NCBI GenBank assembly: GCA_964036665.1 | Contig: OZ038532.1 | Coordinates: 16,820,537-16,884,536 of the forward strand | From: Gordius sp. MW1 | Taxonomy: Eukaryota > Nematomorpha > Gordioida > Gordea > Gordiidae | Reading direction: 5' to 3' | Length of the DNA stretch: 64,000 nucleotides | Shown: positions 1 through 10,387 of the stretch, piece after piece | Numbering within the stretch: position 1 is the stretch's first letter | Layout: each line of letters opens with the position of its first letter | Position numbers and translations under genes: made by a program | Notes under the pieces: generated by a model | Databases searched by the model: none | The model's input: the letters and a program-made list of their open reading frames with translations, nothing else | Told to the model about the DNA's origin: nothing

Positions 1-3000
1 GGCGCTACCGTCCTGTCTTGCCTTGCTGGCCTGGACGGGATTCTACACCTACACATTGGCCTTGGTTGCCACCGGCTACATATTCTACAGAAGGTTCTGG
101 TCTGCCTTATATCTGCCTGATGTCTTGCCTGAGGACGCATCGGAACGTATCGGGCAATTTTGAGGGCGTTGCGTCGTTGTTGTTTGGGCTGCGCGCGGGG
201 CCACATTTTGGTGCTGAATCTGGTCAACTTGTCCAGCTATACCCCGGGGTTGGCCACGGTGTCTGGATAGCGCGTCGCTATGCCTACCCGAAATAGGTCT
301 AGCTGCATCCCGACTGCCTGTCTAAGCCTACCCGCCGCCCTTTCATCTGTGCAGGTGTCTTCGTGACGCTTAGGTAGGGTTCCATCGGCCTTCGTTCTCG
401 GACCCTCAAATACGATAGGTCTCGGCCTCCCCCTTCGTTCGTGGGCTATCGCTCTCAAGCGTACTTTCACGATCACCCATTCAGTTCTGTATTCAGAATA
501 AAATATAAAAAGATTATTATATCACTCTAGAGCGTAATTGTTCCACGTGGCGCACGTGCCCGGAGAAGCTAGTACTTCTACGTACATACCCTTCTGAGAT
601 AGGATCTTAGCTTCTAGCCATTTTTTCTTTCCATTATAATTTCGCGCTCATACAGCATCACCGATTTTAAATCTAGAATAACTACGTGATGTGGTGTCCA
701 ATTGCGCTGATTGTAACTATCTAGAGGCGTGTGTGGTAAACGGCCCAGAAATATCTCGCTAACCGGTTGTCGAGAAGGGAATCTTGGTGCGACGTTATGG
801 TATAGTCGATAAAGCCATGACCCATCTTTTTCGCCCTCAGCGTTCTTCAGTCATCGTTTAACACAGCAACGTGCCTTTCCGCGAGTCCATTCGTACTCGG
901 ATGATACGGAGGGGTAAGTAAATGCTGTATTCCCCATTTACTACAAAATTCTTTAAACTCGACGCTGGCAAAAGTGTGCCGTTGTCGGATACAATCGTCT
1001 TCGGTAGGCCATAAGCACTTGCAAGATTTTTTTAAGAAATCGACTACTACTTCCGTATATAACTTGCTCACTTGTTTATATTCTACCCAACTGGAGTGCG
1101 CATCTACGAGAATAATATATCGTTTCCCTTCAAAATCAAAGAAATCAAGGTGTATTTTTTCCCAAACTTGTTTAGTGGACGGCCATTTCGCTTTCCTGTA
1201 GTGTCATGGCGTCCTGGCAAGTTTTCCGCATTGCCCGCATTGTTCCACGAACACGGTAATATCTCGTATCTTGGGCCACCAGACGTGTCTTTTCGCTAGA
1301 CCTTTCATCTTGGCTATGCCCGTATGACCTGCATGAAGTAATTCAATTACTTGAGGTCGCTACACAGACGGAATTACTATATTTTCGCTTCGTAGTAACA
1401 CGTTGTTGTTGACCTCCAGTTCATTTATCAATCTTCGATAAGTAGCTGGTAACGTTTCTAGCGTACTTTTTCAAATCAAGTAATTAACACCAAAATTAAG
1501 TCTAGATCCTCTTGGACTAATTTTGCAAGATCAACATCGCCGCAATTTTGTGTTATTACGTTTACTTCTGCGAAGTTTTTGCCTTCTAACTCGTCGTATG
1601 TTAGGCCATCATTATCGTTTCCCAATCGTCTGGCAAGTGATTTGACTTACCTTTGCGGTATTTTGATGTTGCGTTGACATTTCCTAGCGCTAATAGCCAT
1701 TTTTGCAGCCTCGGCTTAACAATAGATCCCTATTGTTCTTTGCAAAATGTGATACCAGCGGTTTGTGGTAGGTAAAAAGGTCGAAACTTTGACCAATTAA
1801 GTATTCACGGCAACGGGTCAAACTCACTACCACTCAATCAATGAGTAATTAAGTTCTGCTTTGGAAATTTTTCGTGAAAAGTATGGAATTAGGTGTTCTT
1901 CCTGACAAATTACATGCAATAGCACACCACCTATACCTAGCTGTGACGCATCCACCGCTACGGCTAATGGTAGATCAGGAACAAAGCATGTCAGAACAGG
2001 ACCTTGTTAAAATCTTCTTTAACGCATCGAACGCTTCCTGCTCCTTGGTCCGCCATACAAATTTTAATGTCCGTCGTCAACAAGTATAAAGGTGCCGCTA
2101 TCTACGCGATGTTAGCATAAATAGTTGTAGTAATTCACTGACCCAAGAAAGGATAGTGTCTCTTCCTTATTTTGAGGTGGTCGCATTTTAAAAGTTGCAT
2201 CCACTTTGCTTTGTAAGGGACAAACGACTCGATTACCCAATTGATGTCCCAAATATTTTAGTTCTGTCACTCCTATGGCGCATTTGCTACGCTTTACCCG
2301 TAATCCTCGTTCCTGGATTCGTTCCAATACTGCCAACAAGTTATTATCGTGCTCATTCATTGCAGCTCCCACTACAAGAACGTCGTCTAAGTAGTAAAAC
2401 ACACCAGAAAGACCTTGAAATATTGACGCCATGGTCTTCTGAAACACGGGCCCACTTAGGTTGAGACCGAAATGCAGTCTTTTAAACGCGAAATGCCTAA
2501 GGACGTGTTTATTGTGGTCAACTTCGATGAGCGGTTATTTAACTTGATTCCAACTTACAAAATATTTTGCACCTTTGAGGTTTGCGAAGATTTCTTCGAT
2601 TCTGGGTAGGGGATACTTTATTTCTACTACCCACGGGTTAAGAGAAACCCTGTAGTCCGCGCATAAGCGCAAGCCACAATCTGGCTTTTTGACAAGTACC
2701 AATGGCGTAGCCCATTCGCTATATTCCAACGGCTCGATTATCCCTTGTTCTCCCATTGTAGCAAGATGGCTTCTACTTTCTCGCGCCAAACAAATGGTAT
2801 TCTCCGCGCTGGCCAAAACTTGGTACAGCGTCTGGCTCTGGCTTCAGTAGGATATCGTACTCGTATGCCCTTAGGCATCCAACTCGTCTATAAAGATAGA
2901 CTTGAACCATTCCATCATCCGCTGTAGACTTCCTGACAAACTATTCAGGGACCGGACTGCATGGCCACCACTCATAAGATTACGAGTGTCGGTAGAAGAT

Positions 3001-3661
3001 GTCGGTTGATCCCCCGACTCCGCTTTTACCGATAGACCATCTATTTTGGCTCCGCGAGAGGAGACTTTAGAGCCCACGCCATACATGGCATGCTCCTACC
3101 TGCTCCGCCGAAATCTTTTTCACCCAATTGTGGTCTGCTACCGTGGATTTTCTTACATAATCCAAACCATTCGTTAAACGGCCCTATCTCTTTAAGCCAT
3201 TGCCATCCTAATATTGGTATAATCTCCACCGCTGTAATATACAGTGGTAAAGTTAATTTATTATTCTCAATAATAATTTCTACTTTTACTCTACCTATTA
3301 CCCTAATTTCCGACCCATCCACTTGTTTTATTTAATACTAGGTTTTTCCCAGTTTCTATGGGGCCACAATTTTTTAAATTTAGCTTCTCCTATTAGGGTT
3401 ATGGATGCACCCATATTCATTAGGAATTCTACCTTCTTATTATCCACCCATAAAGAAGCTAACGGAATTTTATTTAAGTACATTCCTCCCCTTGTTCCCG
3501 CAAAGCTTCCTCTATTATCCTCATTATTCCCCTTTTTGTCTTCCAGTACATTTAGATTTTTTTGGTACAAGTTTACATTTATCCTGTTTAATAGTATGGT
3601 TCTCCGCGAAGGATTTTAACTTTTTCTTAGTTGGCACTCGTAATAGTTCACCAGATGCCAT
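1..3661 (-). pseudogene. Decayed Ty3/gypsy retrotransposon pol (PR-RT-RH-IN)
   Basis: Minus-strand reading fragments follow the Ty3/gypsy pol order. A possible start ATG lies at 3659-3661. A protease-like segment at 3328-3570 has a degenerate active site (NMGAS where D-T/S-G-A is expected). Reverse transcriptase covers 2816-2112 and keeps the YLDD catalytic box. An RNase H-like stretch lies around 1880-1650. Integrase follows: a zinc-binding region near 1330-1200, the first catalytic Asp near 1150-1100, and the PPYHPSTNGLAERH segment at about 915-875. The second integrase Asp region (about 990) is scrambled by a small indel. The C-terminal tail region runs on to 1. Fragments lie in different frames and are broken by stops, so this is an old dead copy. 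No LTR or gag was seen, so the element is truncated or continues beyond the window. Family assignment is firm and the clade is not resolved. Confidence 0.85.
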
Positions 3662-4449
3662 TAATATCTAAAAATAATAAGTTAATCTAATGATAAAGAT
3701 TTACCGGGATGGGACATACAGTATAATAAAACAAATTCTTAAGACAAAATAAAATAAAAAGATTAAAACATATGGTTTTTAACCAACTCGGCTTTGGCTT
3801 ACAATATTAAAATATTTAATTATAGCAATAATATAATCTGTAGAAAATGATATACAAATAAAAGTTATACTAAATTAAACTATTCTTCTTTCACGTATTC
3901 ACATATAAGACACATCTATATGTCCATTAATTTATTTATTTTTGTTTTATTTCTATATTTAAATTTATTATTTAGGTGAACCCCTTTTCCTTATTAAAAT
4001 TCGCCCCATTATGGTTAGAAAACGGAGTACATTAGAGTTCATACTACACAAGCGATGTTTACTAACACATTTCTGGCTCCCATTCTCGATCTCTTACACT
4101 CCCGCCTTCATATATATCCAAGCACATATGAAAAGGGCGGGAGTGGAGGAGAAAGAGAGGACGTCTGTGACCTTAAAAAATCTAAGATTTTGAGTTAATT
4201 TAGGAAGTCGGCAGTATTTCTAACACTAATTTTGAACTATTAATTATGTAAAACTGCCGAGTTTAATGATTTCTTTGTTAAGACAACAAAGCTGGCGAGC
4301 ATTGTGGCAAGCGACATCCAACCCAAATAATCTGAGCACCAATATCTGCCCCGAAAAGATACTTTTGTGGCATCAACATTTAAGAGCATTCTACGGCCCA
4401 TAAATTTTTTACATATCTTTAGGCATTGAACCAAAATATTTTCCTCGAC
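3662..4449. other. AT-rich intergenic DNA with a short unassigned ORF
   Basis: No recognisable gene. A 10-bp inverted repeat (CACTCCCGCC near 4095, GGCGGGAGTG near 4136) marks a possible hairpin, and a related GGGCGGGAGTGGAGGAG string recurs at 31910. A minus-strand open frame at 4240-4434 (64 codons) matches no family I know. It is interrupted on its upstream side by the MULE at 4458, so it could be a relic of an older element. Confidence 0.4.
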
Positions 4450-4862
4450 TTAAGAGGGGAACCCCGCATATCCCCGAAACCGCACAATCCCGAAACTACG
4501 ATAAGGCTATGGCTACGATTTCAAATTACCATATGACATTTTTCAATTCATCTCACAAGTAAACTTATATAAAAATCATATAAATTGTTGTATTAAGAGA
4601 AAATTATTGATAACTTGCCCTTCAAGAAATAAGATGCTAATATGTTACACATTAACTAAGGAAAATAAATTATTTCAAGATTAGAAAATATGAAATCATT
4701 AGTTGAAGTTGTTGGAATCATTATTTTAAAAATGATATATTTTTTCTTATCCGCATATTGTGAATTATTTACATGTTGAACATTATACAGAGCCTTGCAA
4801 AAATACATCAATTCAATTGTTGCTAGTACTAATCTTATTGCTTTTATTACATGTTTTATTGT

Positions 4863-5150
4863 TCAGATTTTTATATAATTACATATAGTATCTAAAAATT
4901 CATAACAATCAATTTCATTATTTTTATAAAGAGTTTGTAGGCGTATCACTTTTTTAGCCTTTGTTTCCATTTTCCTTTTAACTTTAAACAATATATTTCC
5001 ATTGTTGATTTGTATTATTTTTGTTTCAGTGTTCCTCTGATATTCCTTTATCATTTGTATAAAACTATAGATATTAGGAATGTGTTTCACTATCTTTTTT
5101 AAGGCACTGTGATAACCTTCCAAGTGGTTGTTGGTGGTTATGCCCGGGGT
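4863..5150 (-). pseudogene. MULE transposase C-terminal fragment
   Basis: The minus-strand translation contains NNHLEGYHSALKK followed by H-PNIYSFIQMIKEYQ. This is the conserved pattern near the end of MULE transposases (N-N-x-E-G/S-Y/W-H-x-x-L, then a helix with N-I-x-x-F-I). The codon before E-G-Y-H is TTG (Leu), so 5121-5123 is not a start. The catalytic DDE core expected upstream (higher coordinates) is not recognisable, and that stretch holds many stops. The enzyme cannot be functional here. Identification rests on this motif block and on the flanking inverted repeats and 8-bp target duplication. Confidence 0.65.
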
Positions 5151-5658
5151 TAGGGTTAATTTGTTTTATAATTGTACAAATTGTTTGATCTTTAATATAG
5201 TCTCTAGTAAGACCCAATTTCTTAGATTTTCCAATTATTGCTTGTGAAAAATGGAAATAGCAACCTTAAAAGATTCCATAACATTTAGGGCATCTATTTA
5301 CAATAAATTTAATAGTTAATAGTAACTAACAGTTAATGTCTATGATAATCAATCATGTGACATTACTTGGTATTATATCATCCCCTGAGTTTAATAAAAA
5401 TTACTTGACTAGAATCTTAAAAAAATCTCAAAAAATTACAGACATATCTTACTTTCTTGATTTTCTATGAGTGTAGAGATATTTTCTATAATGATAAAAC
5501 TTGTTGTTTTTTCATTCAAAGCTAAATTTGTATTAAAAATCTTTTAAGTTTCTTACTTTAAAGATTTTGTTTTTGTATACAATTTTGGGAATGTTCTGAT
5601 GTTATCATAAAATTATTATATCTACAGCTCTTCCTGGGCATTTACATATACTGTAGTG

Positions 5659-5836
5659 CATGGGCGTAGCCAGCTTTGGAATTAGAGGGGGGCATTGATA
5701 ATTTAAGGATGCTTAGGGAGGGGAAAAATGAACATTTTTTGAAATTTTAGCCATAATTTTAATGAATTTTAACAATTTTTTGGATTTAGAGGGGGGCAGC
5801 CGCCCCTCCCTGCCCCCCCCCTTGGCTACGCCCATG
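5659..5836. mobile_element. hAT-type MITE, TIR CATGGGCGTAGCCA, copy 1
   Basis: A 178-bp non-coding element with 13-14-bp inverted ends CATGGGCGTAGCCA, flanked by the 8-bp direct repeat CTGTAGTG (5651-5658 and 5837-5844). It has inserted into the MULE at 4458-6117. A second copy in the opposite orientation sits at 36961-37136. The 8-bp duplication suggests mobilisation by a hAT-class transposase. Confidence 0.85.
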
Positions 5837-6464
5837 CTGTAGTGCCTGCACTTATAGTATACTTGTCCCATCATACCTGCTCTGATCTTGATATAGTCAA
5901 ACTTTTTGAAAGTGACTATATCATTTTTTCTGTTAGATTTTTTAAAACCTATAACAATATGTGTATACTTGCATATTAAAGCTTACTTATATTCTCTTTG
6001 TTATCTTGATTTGCAATAGTTAAAGAGTTTTCCAAATTTCTCATATGTTGAAATTGGCGGGAAAACGTAGTTTCGAAATTTGGGATTCTGCGTTTTCGGG
6101 ATTATGCGGGGGAACCCTTAAGAGGTGTGGTTTTACTTTATGTAATATATTAATAATTAAAAAGCCTCGTTATGATTATCGTGCCAACGTACTGCCTTAG
6201 AAATATTCCCTTGCGAAATAAATTCTTATCAATCAAGCATTTGAAATGATTTTAACCCGACAGGGAACACTAATTTTTGCACGGTTAAATTTTATAAAAA
6301 AATAGGTTTCTAGGGTCACTAGGGTATAATAACAACAAATCAACTGAAATTTTTGAAAAATAATGACCCCGGGTAGATAGAGGGGTGTCACCTAAAAGTG
6401 ACATTGGGAAGGCCAAAAATGCAACATTAAATTTTTTATTAAAATCAGCTACAATATAATTAAT

Positions 6465-8060
6465 TATAATTCATGATAGGTCGCATAACATTTTAAATGC
6501 AATCCGGCGTTACAATATGAACATTTTAGGCGAGTGGCCTTCTTACAAACTTTACAACGCCTCTGAGAACAGGGTTCTTTTTGATGCTTTGTTATGTTAG
6601 ATTTATATTTCGTTAAACTCGAACACACGTTTCTTTTGGGTTGAATACCATATTTCCTGAAATATCACATTACAATCGATCTTCGGAAGTTGCATAATGA
6701 CTGATAATCATTGTTTGAGTTGTAAATTTGCCATGCATTTTGGCAGGCCGCATCTATTCCAAATGCTAACAAAGGAAAATACCATTTTTTTACCTCTGTA
6801 AGAAATTCTTGTAGATTGTACGTTCTGATCAAATCGATCAACCCAACCCATATATTTATTGTACATTTGTACCATAAATGGGCAATCGACTTGAATTTTT
6901 GATTTTACCTTATTTATTGAACCTATTCTGGATACTGCCGCAATTATATTTGAAGTTACTTTTTTAACGAAATATCCTCGGCCTTTCGGATCTGCCAGAG
7001 GACATTTATTCGATTGACTTTGACGGTTCCCGTAGAGCCGATGTTTTTTTGAAAGAGCATTCAATAATTTTGTGCTTGTGAAGTAATTATCGAAATAAAT
7101 ATTATAAGGAGAATATTCATTTGGTAATACATCCAGAAGATTCATTATGACAGCTCCCCCTAAACCGAAAGTTTTTCGCTGTGGTAAAATACATAATGAA
7201 CCCTGATAAAGGTCAAAACTAATAAGGTATCCCGACGTTGTTGCGGCTGTCCAGAGTTTATACCCAAAGCGCATTGGCTTTCCTTTTATAAATTGTTTCG
7301 TAGTATGGCGTCCATAGTGGGAACGATGGTTTCATCCATTGAAATATTTGAAGTTTTTAAATATTTAAAATTATTCCTAAATCGTTTATCTAAAAGATCA
7401 AAGAACTGTCGATCTTTGGCGAATTTGTCGACCGAGTCTAAATTTGAATTGTCGCATAGATGTAAATACTTTGTTATTTCTTTAAATCTGTTGAGGCGCA
7501 TTCCATACGAAACCATTTGATTGTAAGAATCGGATTTTAAATCCCAAAACATTTTAATATTTTTCAAAGTCAAATATGCAGTAAGAAGTAAGATGGCAAT
7601 ATAAATTTTAAGCTCCTCCTTTGTAAAGTTCAAATTTATATTGTGCTGTTTAGCGTATAGATCTGTCATTTCTACAATGAATGTCACAATTTCATCGGTA
7701 AAAATTTGTTCGAAATAATCTTCTGTGGTTGGTAAATTCATGACATCGACGTCAGTCTTATCATCTTCTTTGCGACTACACGGGGAAAAAACCTTTTCAT
7801 CATCTTGCCAATTTAAATTACCTTTAATGGTTGTACCCTCTAGGTCTGAGGAACGGATGACCTCAATAGAAGACGTAAGCATTGCTCTTGGTAGATGATC
7901 CCAATCAACCTCAATTTTATCGCCACTTTCTTGGTCAGTGTCACCTCACCATCCGTTGGTTGGGGAAATATGATAATTTGTTCCACATTTAAATTAGAAT
8001 ATTCTACTTCTTCAAAAAGGTCATTTAAAGTTCTAAATCAAATATTTTTAAAAATTTATA
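6465..8060 (-). pseudogene. piggyBac transposase, frameshifted
   Basis: Two long minus-strand frames, 7882-7286 and 7274-6708, give a piggyBac DDE transposase (DDE_Tnp_1_7). The N-terminal part includes the helix with FTKEELKIYIAILL and the catalytic SMDETIVP. The second half has FGYKLWTAATTSGYL, the IYFDNYFTS catalytic segment and the GWVDRFDQN segment. A one-base frameshift near 7311 separates them, since the YGRHTTKQ motif lies in the other frame, and a second frameshift near 7942 cuts the N-terminus. Downstream (about 6600-6465) a further frame encodes a cysteine-rich finger (C-x2-C..C-x2-C-x3-H-x2-C), as expected at piggyBac C-termini. The gene is dead but once encoded roughly 550-600 residues. 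It belongs to the TTAA-bounded element starting at 6256. Confidence 0.85.
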
Positions 8061-8344
8061 ATAAAATTAAATTATATTACAGACACATAATCAAACGTCT
8101 TTTTTGACTTTTTTTTTGTTTTTGCTGTTAATAAAATTAAGGAATGAGGACCAAGACTTAATAAAAGAAGGCTTACAAAAGTTTAATTGAGTAAAATATA
8201 ACTTAGGTGCTAACAAACAACGTTAAAAACGCCAAAAACTAGGTAATATCATATTGTTCAAAAATGCCCTTCCCAATGTCACTTTTAGGTAACGTTATAT
8301 TTAAGACTTAAAAATAACTATGATATATTTATAATTAATAAAAA

Positions 8345-8640
8345 ATTAATATATTTATACGGCCTTCGGGCGTAACTGGGGGCTTCGCCCCCAGACCCCC
8401 TTGGGGGCTTCGCCCCCAAACCCCCATCTCCTGGGGGCTCCGCCCCCAGACCCCCGGGAAAGTGCGCCACGTCCCCACACGGCCCTCGTGGGAGGGAAAA
8501 GGGGACGATTCATCTATACTCCGTATAAATGTAGCATATTTGCTATGCAATTTATGGGCGAGAGAGGTGGGAAGGGGCGAGAATGCCTATAGGTGGTAGG
8601 ATAATTGCTGGGGTTTCCCCTTGACTACTCCCATGCTAGT
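8345..8640. repeat. GC hairpin cluster plus dispersed repeat 'R-GGCGAG', copy 1
   Basis: 8360-8460 holds three successive hairpins of the type GGGGGCTTCGCCCCC, standing out from the AT-rich surroundings. It is followed by a segment with TATGCAATTTATGGGCGAG and GGGAAGGGGCGAGAATGCCT. The second segment recurs in reverse at 25150-25330 and 32935-33110, so it is part of an interspersed family about 180-300 bp long with CCTTCGG-rich ends. No coding potential seen. Confidence 0.6.
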
Positions 8641-9192
8641 TGCACAACATAAAAATCTACTTTTTTGTCAAAAAAAAAAAAATTCGTTTAAATTCAAAAC
8701 CTCAGTTTTACTGGCCGTTTTATAACGTATGTTTTGCATGTGATAAAAATTTGAAGAAGAAAAAGAATAGTATTTTTAAATTTGGCAGAAGCTGGCTATG
8801 TAACAAGGGATTGTTTTGTAAAATAAAATGTGAACATTAAAATATTATTAAGGCAATCAATTAAACGTCTTTGACTTTATGTTTTATTTCATGTTTTTAA
8901 TTATGATAGCTTTTCATTGATATAATATCTGTTTAAAGCAAAATAGCTTGTCTAAATGTATTTTTTACCAAAAAATTGATTTTTAAATGTCGTTTATTTG
9001 TTTATTTTTTAAAAAACGAATAAATTTGTTATAATAATATTTAGCTTAACTATGCTTCATTTCACTGAATTGGTTAAGGTTTAAGACATTGCACTCAAAA
9101 GGTTTAAGAAACCTCAAGGTTACCAAATGCCATAATTGAAACCCATAAAATGCAGTGCAGTGCGTATTAAGACAGAACTATATTTTAACGTG
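8641..9192. other. AT-rich DNA, no gene
   Basis: Poly-A and poly-T runs without a coding frame. 9064-9125 contains GAATTGGTTAAGGTTTAAGAC and other pieces resembling the A-box half of a tRNA, but no clover-leaf can be closed, so it is at best a tRNA-derived relic. Confidence 0.35.
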
Positions 9193-9532
9193 TGTAGAGG
9201 CTCTTTCGCACGCTACTTTCCCTTGACCCCGTCTAGGCGAATTCTAACACGTGATTTTTATTTTAATAGCCCCTCGCTTGTACTTAACCATCACGTGATT
9301 TTTATTTTAATAGCCCCTCGCTTGTACTTAACCATCAGGTGATTTTTATTTTAATAGCCCCTCGCTTGTACTTAACCATCACGTTATTTTTTATTTTAAT
9401 AGCCCCTCGCTTGTATTCAATCATCGCCTGATTATTCAAATTATAATGGGCTCGCGCAGCTAGATAAGCACAACTTTTAAAACTAACATTTATTATTCGT
9501 TTTTTCGCTAAATAATGAAATAAACCACTTCA
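9193..9532 (+). repeat. 5' LTR of the gypsy element
   Basis: 340 bp, TG...CA ends. Its first two thirds carry four tandem copies of a ~43-bp unit built around TTTTATTTTAATAGCCCCTC and ACTTAACCATCACGTGA. This LTR presumably holds promoter and polyadenylation signals. Copies of the same unit appear in the palindromic LTR insertion at 29406-29894. Confidence 0.95.
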
Positions 9533-9534
9533 TT

Positions 9535-9543
9535 TGGTGACCC
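9535..9543 (+). other. tRNA-Trp primer-binding site (shortened)
   Basis: TGGTGACCC matches the complement of the tRNA-Trp 3' end for nine bases and then diverges. In the related copy at 29546-29562 (reverse strand) the match runs 17 bases, TGGTGACCCCGACGTGA. Confidence 0.7.
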
Positions 9544-9547
9544 AAAA

Positions 9548-10387
9548 ATGTCCACGCAACCATCTGATATGGAGGTTAAAAGCGAAAATGCCACATATTT
9601 TAAACTGTCACAGTTTAACAATATAAACCCCCGCTCATGGTTCATCCAAATAGAGGCTCTTTTCTTAGTAAGAAAGATAAAAAGCGAAGCTACCAAAGTT
9701 GGGTACTTAATAGAAGCCTTGCCACTGGAAATAACCATCGAAATTCAAGACATCCTACAAAATATGCCCGACATTTTACCCTATACAACCATGAAAGCAG
9801 CCATCATAGACCGCACTAGCCAATCCGATTCTGCTAGAATTCGTGCTCTTCTCACAACTGTCGAATTAGGAGATCGCACCCCATCCCAGCTTCTGCGTTT
9901 CATGAAATATCTTCTGGGAACGAATTCCATGGATGAACGAGTTCTTAAAGAACTTTGGTTAGAAAAACTTCCAAAAAACATGACCGGCATTTTGGCAATT
10001 GTTTCTGACGAGCAGTCCCTCTCCAAATTGGCCGAAACTGCGGACAAAATTGTAGAGACCTACCACAACTCCACATGTCCAATTGTAAATGTAGTCACGG
10101 AAGATGAATCGACTCGGCTTAGGGAGATGATTGCAAAACTCACACAGGAGGTACAAAATTTAAAAATCTCAATCAATAGGCCACGTGATCGTTCCAACTC
10201 GAGACGCCGCAATCCCTCTACCGTTCGCCACCCTAGCGCGCATATTCAACCAAATATACTTTGTTGGTACCATTACCGCTTTAAAGACAAGGCGCTCAAA
10301 TCGTGCAACCTTGCGCATTTAACCCCCCCTCGACAAACTAGTAGACCACCCAGGGATGGCGACGCCTGGACTTGGTCTAAAACTTAG
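9548..10387 (+). CDS. Gag polyprotein of the gypsy element
   Basis: An uninterrupted 279-codon frame that starts 16 nt after the 5' LTR. It is the structural capsid protein of the retrotransposon particle. The body is helical and lacks recognisable enzymatic motifs. Near residues 230-260 a basic stretch (RPRDRSNSRRRN) precedes a degenerate zinc-finger-like motif, CWYHYRFKDKALKSC. This resembles the C-x2-H-x9-C-x3-C finger of CsRn1-type Gag, but the second spacer is one residue longer and the last Cys is replaced. The frame overlaps the start of pol (10356) by about 30 nt in a different frame, suggesting a programmed frameshift, although decay could also explain it. Confidence 0.8.
   Translation: MSTQPSDMEVKSENATYFKLSQFNNINPRSWFIQIEALFLVRKIKSEATKVGYLIEALPLEITIEIQDILQNMPDILPYTTMKAAIIDRTSQSDSARIRALLTTVELGDRTPSQLLRFMKYLLGTNSMDERVLKELWLEKLPKNMTGILAIVSDEQSLSKLAETADKIVETYHNSTCPIVNVVTEDESTRLREMIAKLTQEVQNLKISINRPRDRSNSRRRNPSTVRHPSAHIQPNILCWYHYRFKDKALKSCNLAHLTPPRQTSRPPRDGDAWTWSKT

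Larger units (their letters stand above)
4458..6117. mobile_element. MULE (Mutator-like) DNA transposon remnant, copy A
   Basis: Terminal inverted repeats read GGAACCCCGCATATCCCCG at the left and, reverse-complemented at the right, GGGTTCCCCCGCATAATCCC. Both continue into a GAAAC(C/G)GCA..AATCCC block. An 8-bp target duplication TTAAGAGG flanks the element (4450-4457 and 6118-6125). Inside is the C-terminal end of a MULE transposase (4863-5150). The 8-bp duplication and GGG-type ends fit the Mutator superfamily. A second copy in opposite orientation lies at 39950-46605. A 178-bp MITE has inserted at 5659-5836, so about 1.48 kb is the element itself. Confidence 0.75.

Noticed and set aside
4240-4434. 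64-codon minus-strand frame next to the MULE
   Set aside because: Short, unrecognised and cut by the MULE; not enough to call a gene.
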